Source: Viridibacillus sp050278625 (GTDB lineage: Bacteria; Bacillota; Bacilli; Bacillales_A; Planococcaceae). Taken from it: 64,000 nt of DNA. Shown in pieces: positions 34,454-42,401 of this stretch. The stretch is from the NCBI RefSeq assembly GCF_050278625.1, contig NZ_JBNNTI010000009.1:43650-107649 (forward strand), read 5' to 3'. Position 1 is the first letter of the stretch; every line of letters starts with the position of its first letter. Both the position numbers and the translations under genes were made by a program. The notes under the pieces are model-generated. The model was not told the DNA's origin and searched no databases. It saw only the letters and a list, made by a program, of their open reading frames with translations.

Positions 34454-35863
34454 TTAATTTGTAATAGCGTATATTTTTACCGTAAATTTGCTAGTCGCGC
34501 CACTTGGGTTTGCAATATAATATTTAGAATTTGTATATGCTTCAGTCCTAGTTTCATTCGAAATTTTTTCCCAACGAACAGAATCCACTCCTAGGGTAAC
34601 ATCGACCATAACATTGAAGGAAATATTAGAAGAATTATCTTTTTCTGTAGGTTCGATAATCCATTTTAAGCCCTTTGTTCCATAGGGTAAATCATTAATC
34701 TTAAAGTTTTGACTTGATCGATTTTTTTGTCCAGATAATGGCTTTGGTTCAGAAGAAATTTGGGAAATTAATATTTCTTTTTCACTAGAGAATATACCAT
34801 TTAATCTAATAATACTATCTATTAAACCTGGTCCAGGAAAATCAGCTGCAATGATACCAGTATGCTTAATGCCACCTTGTTGTATTATCTCAGTCCCAAG
34901 TGTATTCATTCCGCCATAAAATACTTGTCCATTAATGTCACGAGGGAAATCCTCCCATCTATTTATTGGATTTTTTTGGATCAACAGTGGATTACTATTA
35001 GTATTCCTGCTATCTTTTCCGCTTGCAACAAACCAAGGGTAAAAATTATTCAATAATGCTGCTGCACCACCCGTGCCACTGAAATGGTTGAGATAGATCA
35101 CACCATTTTTAGAGTTATTATTTGCATGCAGAAGATGGGTTTTTACCGCATTCCATTTTTCATACATTCCGTCTGGTCCGCTGCCAACTTCAAACTTATC
35201 TTGGGTATTCAAATTTTCATAATTAATACCGTATTCTTGAGATGCCGAAAAGTTTTGTAATATTACAATTTTCCCTCGGATATCTCCTAACTTAGGATTA
35301 TGTCTTTCTGAAGATGGTACAGAATTTGGATCCCAAAAATAGGAAGCATTACGGTCTTTATAATTTTTAAATATTTCTTCGAATGATAGTGAGCCACTTT
35401 CAGGATCAGTTTCTTCTTTTAAGCGCATTAAAATCGTTTCTTTAGGATTATCTCTTAAAAATTGAATTGTCTCTTTTAATACATCCTCAAACATTGCTTT
35501 TTGATTTACAATTCCATGGTGCATCGCAAAAGAATCTTTTACACGTTTAACACGCATGTCTACATAACGAATTCCCGCATTGAATTGTTGAGATAGGCTC
35601 ATTGTTTGATTTCTTGTCAAATTTTCATCAATAAAACTTGCTCCATGTAAAGCCATTGAACCATGAGTCCCTGGAATAGATAACTCGCTTATTTTTTTTG
35701 TATCTTCTAATTTTGACATCCATGTTGGATTTTGATAGCCTATATCGGATTCATAGGAATAACCTGGATGGCTATCAGCAAATACTGTAGAAGTCGTACA
35801 TAAACTTGCAAGTGTAAAACAAGTAAGGATTCCACCTTTTAAGATTTTTTTTATTTTCTTCAT
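34454..35863 (-). CDS. Secreted phosphatidylinositol-specific phospholipase C
   Basis: 469 residues. Signal peptide cut after VFA (about residue 29). Catalytic pair: His67 in ELSIPGTHGSMAL and His116 in AMHHGIV, with RYVDMRVKR and ETILMRLKEE completing the bacterial PI-PLC barrel. It cleaves phosphatidylinositol and GPI anchors outside the cell. The B. cereus enzyme has about 300 mature residues; this one carries about 110 more at the C-terminus (KGLKWIIEPTEKDNSSNISF ... KFTVKIYAITN), a beta-rich domain I cannot name. AGGAGAG precedes ATG by 7 bases. It lies in a patch of insertion debris next to two other secreted proteins. Confidence 0.9.
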   Translation of the reverse strand: MKKIKKILKGGILTCFTLASLCTTSTVFADSHPGYSYESDIGYQNPTWMSKLEDTKKISELSIPGTHGSMALHGASFIDENLTRNQTMSLSQQFNAGIRYVDMRVKRVKDSFAMHHGIVNQKAMFEDVLKETIQFLRDNPKETILMRLKEETDPESGSLSFEEIFKNYKDRNASYFWDPNSVPSSERHNPKLGDIRGKIVILQNFSASQEYGINYENLNTQDKFEVGSGPDGMYEKWNAVKTHLLHANNNSKNGVIYLNHFSGTGGAAALLNNFYPWFVASGKDSRNTNSNPLLIQKNPINRWEDFPRDINGQVFYGGMNTLGTEIIQQGGIKHTGIIAADFPGPGLIDSIIRLNGIFSSEKEILISQISSEPKPLSGQKNRSSQNFKINDLPYGTKGLKWIIEPTEKDNSSNISFNVMVDVTLGVDSVRWEKISNETRTEAYTNSKYYIANPSGATSKFTVKIYAITN

Positions 35864-36084
35864 TATATCTCTCCTAATTTTTATTCAGACTAGTCTCGTA
35901 AATAAGTTTCTGTTTTTTACCATATACATCACTTCTATTCCAGAACTAATGAACTATGCTGCTTAAAAAGATTTAATTTTTAAAATATTCAATAGATAGA
36001 ATAAGGTTTTCGATTAGTAAAAAGGTTTTTAAATTTAAAGAAAAACAATTAAAACAAGATATTTTTTTGAATTGTTTTTCTTTA

Positions 36085-36342
36085 AGCTATCGTGACGTCT
36101 CTAAATTTTGAAAGAACGTGGTGTTTCGGTTCACCCAATAACCATCATGAATATGGAAATTTAAACTATCAAATGTGGAAATGTAAAAATCTCTTAGAAC
36201 AGGACTATAGAAGACTATAGGTATGTAAAACTACATTTTTCCAAATCCACAGGATTTCAAAGTCTTTGTCATGATTTAAAGGAATCGAAACCATTCATGC
36301 TTTATACAAAGAAAACAGAAGTCTTAAACAAGACCTCTGTTT
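36085..36342 (+). mobile_element. IS6-family (IS240-like) transposase remnant
   Basis: The + strand reads SYRDVSKF, then after a shift LKERGVSVHPITIM, then much later YRYVKLHFSKSTGFQSL, GIETIHALYKENRSL. These are the N-terminal and C-terminal signatures of IS6 transposases (SYRDLxxxLxERGVxVxxxTI and GFQxxxxAxxTIKGIE). The DDE core between them is deleted and several frameshifts are present. Terminal repeats were not located. Confidence 0.8.
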
Positions 36343-36344
36343 TT
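36312..36344 (-). terminator. Terminator of the twin secreted-protein operon
   Basis: AAAACAGAAGTCTT-AAAC-AAGACCTCTGTTTT nine bases past the stop at 36353, with a T-rich tail on the minus strand. It overlaps the IS6 remnant. Confidence 0.75.
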
Positions 36345-36352
36345 CGATGTAC

Positions 36353-36934
36353 CTACTTCTCATTAAAACTTAAACTAACTACAGTGGCAATAGATTGTGC
36401 TGCATGTTCCCAGCTTCCGTCTATAACTTTTCCAATCTGTTGACCAAGTGCGGTTAAATCATTTGGATTAATGGGAATCCCATTATACGCAGCAATAATT
36501 GATAAAAGTGGAGCCGCAAATGGTGTAAAACCACCTCTATCAATATAATACTCAGGCTTACCTATTACCTCTCCATCTTTCACTGTGAACTCATAATAGA
36601 ATTGATCATCTGGGCGGAAACTTAAATGATGAGAAATTTGTCCCTTAACATATTTCTTCCCTTCCCCTAGATTTACTACTTGTATTGGTTTTACGTTAAA
36701 TTCATGCTCAAATACTTTTATTTTTTTGACTTCTGGACCATGTAACGCAGCTTGAACGGCTGTTTCCAAAGTATTCTGTGCAAACGGCTGAATACTAATT
36801 TGTGATTCTTTTTGTTGGATAGGAGCTTCTTTTTCTGCAGCAAACACCGATGTAGTATGTACTGCACTTGATGCACCTGTAGCTAACGTTGCTGCAAGAG
36901 CAGTTGCCGTTATTATTTTATATTTCATTTTCAT
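36353..36934 (-). CDS. Secreted protein of unknown family, paralogue A
   Basis: 193 residues from ATG 36934 (GGGAGGAAG 7 bases upstream). Signal peptide to SVFA (about residue 32), then a polar linker (EKEAPIQQKESQ) and a compact domain: ETAVQAALHGPEVKKIKVFE, KYVKGQISHHLSFRPDDQFYY, GEVIGKPEYYIDRGG, LLSIIAAYNGIPINPNDL, GSWEHAAQSIATVVSLSFNEK. No cysteine is present in the mature part. I do not know the family. It differs from its neighbour by about 17 residues, mostly in the signal peptide and linker. The duplicated unit includes the -10 region and ribosome site but not the upstream operator. Confidence 0.8.
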   Translation of the reverse strand: MKMKYKIITATALAATLATGASSAVHTTSVFAAEKEAPIQQKESQISIQPFAQNTLETAVQAALHGPEVKKIKVFEHEFNVKPIQVVNLGEGKKYVKGQISHHLSFRPDDQFYYEFTVKDGEVIGKPEYYIDRGGFTPFAAPLLSIIAAYNGIPINPNDLTALGQQIGKVIDGSWEHAAQSIATVVSLSFNEK

Positions 36935-36994
36935 AGTTTTCTTCCTCCCTTTTTTTTGTTCATATTCATAATAGAGTATATTGTTTACGCACAC

Positions 36995-37576
36995 CTATTT
37001 CTCATTAAAACTTAAACTAACTACAGTGGCAATAGATTGTGCTGCATGTTCCCAGCTTCCATCTATAACTTTTCCAATCTGCTGACCAAGTGCATTTAAA
37101 TCATTTGGATTAACAGGAATCCCATTATACGCAGCAATTATTGATAAAAGTGGAGCAACAAATGGTGTCAAACCACCTCTATCAATATAATATTCAGGCT
37201 TACCTATTACTTCTCCATCTTTCACTGTGAACTCATAATAGAATTGATCATCTGGGCGGAAACTTAAATGATGAGAAATTTGTCCTTTAATATATTTCTT
37301 CCCTGCCCCTAGATTTACTACTTGTATTGGTTTTACGTTAAATTCATGCTCAAATACTTTTATTTTTTTGACTTCTGGACCATGTAACGCAGCCTGAACG
37401 GCTGTTTCCAAAGTACTCTGTGCAAACGGTTGAATACTACTTTGTGATTCTTTTTGTTGGATAGAAGTTTCTTTTTCTGCAGCAAATACCGATGTAGTAG
37501 GTAATGCAGCTGATGCACCTGTAGCTATCGTTGCTGCAAGAGCGGTTGCCGTTATTAATTTACAGTTCATTTTCAT
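36995..37576 (-). CDS. Secreted protein of unknown family, paralogue B
   Basis: 193 residues from ATG 37576 (AAGGAGGAAG upstream). Signal peptide to SVFA, mature domain almost the same as paralogue A (about 91 percent over the whole protein by my count). It is the first gene of the pair; the gap to A is about 60 bp. Three 11-bp-phased repeats lie in its promoter. Tandem near-identity means recent duplication or gene conversion. With the PI-PLC beside it, a role in interaction with other cells or scavenging is possible, but that is inference only. Confidence 0.8.
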   Translation of the reverse strand: MKMNCKLITATALAATIATGASAALPTTSVFAAEKETSIQQKESQSSIQPFAQSTLETAVQAALHGPEVKKIKVFEHEFNVKPIQVVNLGAGKKYIKGQISHHLSFRPDDQFYYEFTVKDGEVIGKPEYYIDRGGLTPFVAPLLSIIAAYNGIPVNPNDLNALGQQIGKVIDGSWEHAAQSIATVVSLSFNEK

Positions 37577-37626
37577 AGTTTTCTTCCTCCTTTTTTTTGG
37601 TACATATTCATAATATATCAATTATC

Positions 37627-37655
37627 TGGAGTTGATATGGAGTTAATGTGGAGTT
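37627..37655 (-). promoter_or_regulatory. Three direct repeats at 11-bp spacing (activator site)
   Basis: TGGAGTT on the + strand at 37627, 37638 and 37649 (AACTCCA on the coding strand), 51-79 bp before the start of paralogue B. A TATATT-like -10 follows about 20 bp downstream with no good -35. This is how OmpR-type activators such as PhoP bind, one repeat per helical turn. Confidence 0.6.
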
Positions 37656-38006
37656 TTTTGGATACTGGTGAAAAAACTTCAATTATTGCAATAAAATAAA
37701 GATAGTATCAAAATTTGTCACGCAAAAATGAGGATACAGCGAATAATTCAAATATATTTTCAGGACGTGTTCACAGTAATAAAACATAATATACAAGAAT
37801 ATGGGGATTATTTCGTTAAACTAGTGATTGGAGAAGGACGAAAAATAAGTAATCTTTTTTATGAACTAGAGATTACTAAAGCATCTATTTCTAGATGGGG
37901 GTCCCAACAAAATGCGGAAAACAGAACCAATCACTCCAAACAAATATTCTTAACTATATTATAAAACGTTAATTCCTTTTTACCGAATATTAACAGAACT
38001 AAATAA
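37656..38006. other. Unsupported frame and AT-rich spacer
   Basis: A + frame from 37728 to 37964 (78 codons) has no ribosome site. Its first part (IQRIIQIYFQDVFTVIKHNI) loosely recalls the start of an IS91-type transposase, and its second half (EITKASISRW) recalls another mobile-element frame. I do not call a gene. Confidence 0.25.
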
Positions 38007-38056
38007 AAAAGAACTGTATAAAAGTCTCATTTGATGACTTTCAAAACAGTTCTTTT
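38007..38056 (-). terminator. Terminator of the dead ECF transporter operon
   Basis: AAAGAACTGT ... AAGTC - GACTT ... ACAGTTCTTTT, a two-part stem six bases past the stop at 38063. Confidence 0.75.
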
Positions 38057-38062
38057 ACAACT

Positions 38063-38740
38063 CTAGTTATTTAACATGCCATATTTCACTTTAATTTGTT
38101 CTAATTTTTCTCCTATCGGTTTTGCTAATACGAGTAAAAATACAACATTAGATCTTACATATACAATCGTAAACGGAATTGCTGTTGACATGGCAATCAC
38201 ATACCTCTTCCATGAAAATAATCCATCATATGAAATGACCTTCCAAATGTCCATACAAAAGGAATACATAACCCCTGCAAAGACCCGATAAATAATAAGT
38301 GCAATTTTACTTTTCATTCAACCTCATTGTCCCAACAGACCAGCAATAAAACCTAGGATACCTCAAGTAAACATTTGGAATGGTATCCGAAGAAGATGTT
38401 CGATCCAATGGCAGACGTTGCTCCTGTAAGGAATCCGGCTTCTGCACCGAATGCAAAACCTGTAATGGCGGTAATAGCAGTCACTGGTTTGAAAGCCGGG
38501 ATCCAAATGAATGCTGCACGCCCTGCAACAGAGATTGCTGACATGACAGCAATCGTTAAAAATCTCTCGCGCTTGCGGTTTTCTTCTTTCAAATGAAACA
38601 ATGAATGGCACACAAGCTAATAAGATGATAATCATTGATATAAGATTGTATTTACGATCATTGAACTTAGTCACCCCCAATGAGCATAATAATTGGGATA
38701 ATAACGAAAACGATGATGCTCGAAAAAATTAAACGTTTAC
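38063..38740 (-). pseudogene. ECF transporter substrate-binding (S) component, inactivated
   Basis: Pieces in two frames join to one membrane protein: RKRLIFSSIIVFVIIPIIML, DRKYNLISMIIILLACVPFI, RKPQAREI, AISVAGRAAFIWIPAFKPVT, GFAFGAEAGFLTGATSAIGS, PFQMFT, GILGFIAGLLGQ, then MKSKIALIIYRVFAGVMYSF to the end. GxAGRAAF...FKPVTA and GAEAGFLTGA are typical of ECF S-components. At least three frameshifts and three in-frame TGA codons (38363, 38324 and 38318 area) break it. All three TGAs stand where the family has Trp. Confidence 0.8.
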
Positions 38741-39160
38741 GGGAGTAGTTGTTCGTTCGAGCTGTTGATTGTGCTTGCATAACGAAATTACGTCCTCACT
38801 TGTTACTGCAAAATCAAATAAATGACGCGACATTCGATGCGTTGCAGTTGTATAAAAATTATTTCCACTATAAAACAGTTTAGGCTCATCTTCAGAAACG
38901 ACATTGCCATAAACATCGCACAACGGTCCGAATACTGAGCTGAAAACTCAATATCATGAGTTACCATTACAACGGCCACACGACGCTTTTTAAGCGCTTG
39001 TAGCACATCAGCTAAGATTTTCTTGGAATATGCATCGATGCCCTTTGTAAACACGTTTAGTAAGATTATTTTAGGGTTCAGTAACAATACTTTAGCTAAA
39101 GCAACTTTTTGTTGTTCTCCCCCGCTCAAATCATATGGATGACTGTCTAACAAATGTCCG
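38729..39160 (-). pseudogene. ECF-type ABC ATPase, C-terminal half, inactivated
   Basis: The minus strand reads HPYDLSGGEQQKVALAKVLL, then IILLNVFTKGIDAY, where Walker B should be LLLDEPTKGLD, VMVTHDIEFSAQYSDRCAMF, and after a frame change GNVVSEDEPKLFYSGNNFYT ... ending PVNV. The Walker A half is deleted, the Walker B acid is lost and a frameshift is present. It lies just upstream of the S-component remnant, as in vitamin or cobalt-type ECF operons. Confidence 0.8.
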
Positions 39161-39264
39161 ATATTAAGCGTTTATATTTTAGTGAAATTCAGATTTTTTT
39201 CTTTTAAAATAGGCTTCTATTTAACTTGATTATTGATAGAGCCTTAAAATAAGACAAATACAAC

Positions 39265-39301
39265 AAAACCCTACCTGTTATTAACAACTGGTAGGGTTTT
39301 T
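39265..39301. terminator. Bidirectional terminator
   Basis: AAAACCCTACC ... GGTAGGGTTTTTAT. On the minus strand it ends the small gene at 39319. Confidence 0.75.
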
Positions 39302-39318
39302 ATAAAATTCCTATGGCA

Positions 39319-39477
39319 TCAGACTTCGTAATCATCGCTTCCCTTCGTATGTTGATTAAATGCGTTTAACTGCTCTACTGTTAAGTTTCTCACGTAAAGA
39401 TAATAATTCATCGACTCCATACCATAATTTTCACAAGCTAGACAATACGTTTCATATCCTTCTCTATACATCTCCAT
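39319..39477 (-). CDS. Small soluble protein of unknown function
   Basis: 52 residues: MEMYREGYETYCLACENYGM, NYYLYVRNLTVEQLNAFNQH, ending SDDYEV. Strong AAGGGGTGA lies 5 bases before ATG 39477 and a terminator follows the stop, so expression is likely. A CxxC pair near residues 12-15 (YCLACEN) could bind metal, but one pair alone is weak evidence. No family recognised. Confidence 0.6.
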   Translation of the reverse strand: MEMYREGYETYCLACENYGMESMNYYLYVRNLTVEQLNAFNQHTKGSDDYEV

Positions 39478-39565
39478 GTAATCACCCCTTGTTATATAAC
39501 AATTTAATTAATTTTAATTACTATATAACAGATTGAGTTATCTGTCAATTATGTAAGTAAAAAAA

Positions 39566-39595
39566 CACCAAACTTTAATTCTGAAAGTTTGGTGT
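39566..39595 (-). terminator. Terminator of yhdT-panF
   Basis: ACACCAAACTTT - loop - AAAGTTTGGTGT, followed on the minus strand by TTTTTTTACTTA, eight bases past the panF stop. Confidence 0.88.
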
Positions 39596-39602
39596 CTCCA
39601 TT

Positions 39603-41051
39603 TCAAATAATCAATGAGTTTGCCTTTACTTTGTTCTTAGTAGCAAGACTTATTACTACAAATGCTACTAAGGATAAAATAATTGGTATTGTGACTGTAT
39701 GCATACCTAATACTCTTGGCATAAATTGATCAATGTAGATATAGGATGAGATTCCTATAATCATTGATGAAATTGCACCGTATTTGTTTCCTGTTTTCCA
39801 GTAGAGGCCAAATATAACAGGCCATAAGAATACAGATTCTAATCCACCGAAAGCAAATAAGTTCAGCCAAACAAGTAAATCAGGTGGACGAAGAGCTACT
39901 AGTACCACTGCTATACCAATAATTGTTGTTACATAGAAACTTGCCTTTTTAATCTGTACATCTGATGCAGTCGGTTTTATATAGTTTAAGTAAATATCTT
40001 TTACAACCGTTGAACTTACTAAAATAAGTAAAGCATTTACCGTCGACATGATTGCTGCCATTGGTGCAGCTAGAACAATTCCTGCTAAATAAGGTGGCAA
40101 TACTTTTAACGTCAGTAAAGGCATCACTTTATCACCTATTTCTATTCCAGGTAATACAGGACGTGCTAGAACACCTATTAGATGCATCCCAAACATAACT
40201 GTAGCAAGTGCAATTGTGCCAATGATAATGGCTGAATGCATGCCTTTAGAGTTTTTATACGACATTGCACGAACTGCAATTTGTGGTAAACCAATAACTC
40301 CTATCCCAATGAGTATCCAAAATGTCGATACATATAATGGAGTTAAACTACGATCTGCACCATATGGAGATACAAGATTCGGATTTTCGACAACTAAATC
40401 ACTCATAATATTCGTTATTCCACCACCAGCAATAACCGTCGCGACAAGTAAAATGATTGTCCCAATAACCATCACAGAGCCTTGTACTGCATCCGTTAAA
40501 GCAACTGCACGGAAACCTCCGATTATTACATAAATTAAAACTGCCCCAGCAAAGATAAACAAAGCTGTAGAATAGTTTAAACCCGTTAATGACTCGATTA
40601 ACCGCGCCCCACCTATCCACTGAGCTGCCATGGAAGCAAAGAGGAACAATATGATACTGACTGCGGATACAATAACAACCGTTTTACTTTGATAGCGTTC
40701 CCTTAAAAAATCAATTAGCGTAATTGCCTGATACTTACGTGCAATTATTGCAAACTTTTTACCGAGAATCATTAGAACGAAATAACCTGCAGGTAACTGC
40801 GCCATCGCTAGAAGCACCCAGCCGAGGCCTGTATTATATGCTACACCTGGTCCACCGATAAAACTACCAGCACTACCGTAAGTCGCCATCATTGTCATTG
40901 CAAGCAGAAAGCCACCCATTTCACGCCCACCAAGGAAATACTCTTGTAAGAAAGAATTTGATTGCATAACTTGGCGATTCGCCCATATTCCTATCGCAAA
41001 AATAAGGACTAGAAAAACAATTAATGGAATAATCACTTGCCAATGTATCAT
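39603..41051 (-). CDS. panF: Sodium/pantothenate symporter
   Basis: 482 residues with about 13 membrane helices, a sodium:solute symporter. ANRQVMQSNSFLQEYFLGGR, MATYGSAGSFIGGPGVAYNTG, ARKYQAITLIDFLRERY and the signature IGGFRAVALTDAVQGSVMVIGT match PanF. It takes up pantothenate for coenzyme A synthesis. It overlaps yhdT by 4 bases (ATGA), the conserved yhdT-panF pair of many bacteria. Substrate is inferred from this pairing and similarity. Confidence 0.9.
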   Translation of the reverse strand: MIHWQVIIPLIVFLVLIFAIGIWANRQVMQSNSFLQEYFLGGREMGGFLLAMTMMATYGSAGSFIGGPGVAYNTGLGWVLLAMAQLPAGYFVLMILGKKFAIIARKYQAITLIDFLRERYQSKTVVIVSAVSIILFLFASMAAQWIGGARLIESLTGLNYSTALFIFAGAVLIYVIIGGFRAVALTDAVQGSVMVIGTIILLVATVIAGGGITNIMSDLVVENPNLVSPYGADRSLTPLYVSTFWILIGIGVIGLPQIAVRAMSYKNSKGMHSAIIIGTIALATVMFGMHLIGVLARPVLPGIEIGDKVMPLLTLKVLPPYLAGIVLAAPMAAIMSTVNALLILVSSTVVKDIYLNYIKPTASDVQIKKASFYVTTIIGIAVVLVALRPPDLLVWLNLFAFGGLESVFLWPVIFGLYWKTGNKYGAISSMIIGISSYIYIDQFMPRVLGMHTVTIPIILSLVAFVVISLATKNKVKANSLII

Positions 41052-41314
41052 TTGTGTTCACCCTCCTCATCGTCAAAAGGGACATCAGTGAAGAGGAACT
41101 TAATGACGAAAATTATAAGGATGACCATGAAAATAGTACCTGCAATACAGCTATAGAAAAACCATGCTGGAAAACCAAGCACATATGTATAAGAAGTAGG
41201 ATCTCCTGAGCCCATTCCATAAGCAAAGCCAAACCAAATACTAAAATTGATGATAACAAGTATTACCCCAATGATCGCTTCACGATGCGCAATTTTATAA
41301 CGCTTATCATTCAT
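41048..41314 (-). CDS. yhdT: YhdT-family (DUF997) small membrane protein
   Basis: 88 residues from ATG 41314 (AAAGGAG 7 bases upstream). Two membrane helices (about 13-33 and 45-70): AIIGVILVIINFSIWFGFAYG and PAWFFYSCIAGTIFMVILIIF. The RxAxREA start and FGxxPxWFFxSC pattern is that of YhdT, which is nearly always encoded with panF and is thought to help the symporter. The tail is acidic (TDVPFDDEEGEHK). Confidence 0.88.
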   Translation of the reverse strand: MNDKRYKIAHREAIIGVILVIINFSIWFGFAYGMGSGDPTSYTYVLGFPAWFFYSCIAGTIFMVILIIFVIKFLFTDVPFDDEEGEHK

Positions 41315-41406
41315 ATAACAATCTCCTTTATGATAAATCACAACTTATAGAAAATAAGTTGCTTTTATAATAATACTTTTTCATTTAGAAAATTGAAAGT
41401 ATAGAG

Positions 41407-41439
41407 TTTAGTTTACATAATATTATTATGTAAACTAAA
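41407..41439. repeat. 33-bp palindrome built of two XerD-like half-sites, copy 1
   Basis: Arms AGTTTACATAA (41410-41420) and TTATGTAAACT (41426-41436) around TATTA, with TTT/AAA flanks. The right arm equals the XerD arm of Bacillus dif as I recall it. It lies 93-125 bp upstream of yhdT, so an operator for yhdT-panF is the other reading. The exact reverse complement is at 52081-52113. Confidence 0.7.
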
Positions 41440-41547
41440 TATTATTGCGACACTTTTCCACTTAAATGACATTGGAGTTTAAATTATACATTACGGATGT
41501 TGATAATTTTTTTGATGGAGCGATTTAATCAAAAACTATAAAAAAAA

Positions 41548-41582
41548 GCACTCCAAAGTTAGAAAACTGACTTAGGAGTGCT
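41548..41582 (-). terminator. Terminator of the pxpA-ycsG-ycsI operon
   Basis: AGCACTCC-AAAGT ... GGAGTGCT, followed on the minus strand by TTTTTTTATAG, eight bases past the ycsI stop. Confidence 0.85.
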
Positions 41583-41589
41583 CTGATAC

Positions 41590-42381
41590 TTAAAGTACAC
41601 TTAATTTATCATCTTTTAAATCACTAATGAACATGCAGCCTGGTCCATGTGTAATCATAATAGCAGGTTTACTTTCCATCGCTACTGCTTGAGGAGTAAC
41701 GCCACAAGCCCAAAATACAGGAACCTCGTCTTCTTTGATCGTTACGACATCTCCGAAATCGGGATTAGTTACATCAGTAATGCCAATTTGCCTTGGATCT
41801 CCAATATGAACTGGTGCACCGTGTACAGCAGGGAAGCGAGAAGTAATCTGTACAGCACGAATTGCGTCAGCGTGTTTCATTGGGCGCATACTAACAACCA
41901 TTGGACCTTCGAAAATACCTGCTTTTTCGCAAGGAATATTCGTTTTGTACATTGGTACATTACAGCCTTCTTCAATATGCCTTACTGGAATACCACTTGC
42001 AAGGAGTGGAGTTTCAAAAGTAAAGCTACATCCTAATAGGAAACATACCATATCATCTTCCCAGTAATCCGTAATATCTGTTACTTCTTCAGTAAAAATA
42101 CCATCGCGATAAATGCGATATTTTGGTATATCTTTGCGAATATCTGCACCATTAGCAATAGAATTCGGTGTAAATGATCCAATATCTGACACATCCACTA
42201 ACGGACAAGATTTTGGATTGCGTTGACAGAATAACAAGAAATCATACGCGTAAACTTTCTTTAAGATGACTAAGTTTGCTTGAGTATAGCCTTTAGCCAT
42301 TCCTGCGGTTGGTCCAGTCAATTCACCGTTACGAATTAATTCTCGAATAGCAGCTGGAGTCATCTTATCGAATTGTGTCAT
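41590..42381 (-). CDS. ycsI: YcsI-family putative hydro-lyase (DUF1445)
   Basis: 263 residues. PTAGMAKGYTQANLVILKKV, DFLLFCQRNPKSCPLVDV, DMVCFLLGCSFTFETPLL, HIEEGCNVPMYKTNIPC, GPMVVSMRP, TSRFPAVHGAPVHIGDP and ITHGPGCMFISDL are the DUF1445 motifs; the enzyme fold resembles D-glutamate cyclase, which makes 5-oxo-D-proline. That fits its place beside 5-oxoprolinase genes. It is the last gene of the operon pxpA-ycsG-ycsI; the gap to ycsG is 20 bp. Confidence 0.88.
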   Translation of the reverse strand: MTQFDKMTPAAIRELIRNGELTGPTAGMAKGYTQANLVILKKVYAYDFLLFCQRNPKSCPLVDVSDIGSFTPNSIANGADIRKDIPKYRIYRDGIFTEEVTDITDYWEDDMVCFLLGCSFTFETPLLASGIPVRHIEEGCNVPMYKTNIPCEKAGIFEGPMVVSMRPMKHADAIRAVQITSRFPAVHGAPVHIGDPRQIGITDVTNPDFGDVVTIKEDEVPVFWACGVTPQAVAMESKPAIMITHGPGCMFISDLKDDKLSVL

Positions 42382-42401
42382 ATTAGTCGCCTCTTTCCCT
42401 A

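Noticed and set aside
37728..37964. 78-codon + frame as an IS91-like transposase start
   Set aside because: No ribosome site, no zinc-finger or catalytic motif; resemblance is too weak.
38318..38365. UGA recoded as Trp
   Set aside because: The gene is also frameshifted and its partner ATPase has lost half its length, so plain decay explains it.
41407..41439. BirA (biotin) operator
   Set aside because: The half-sites are in the opposite order to the BirA operator (GTTTACA outside, not TGTAAAC).
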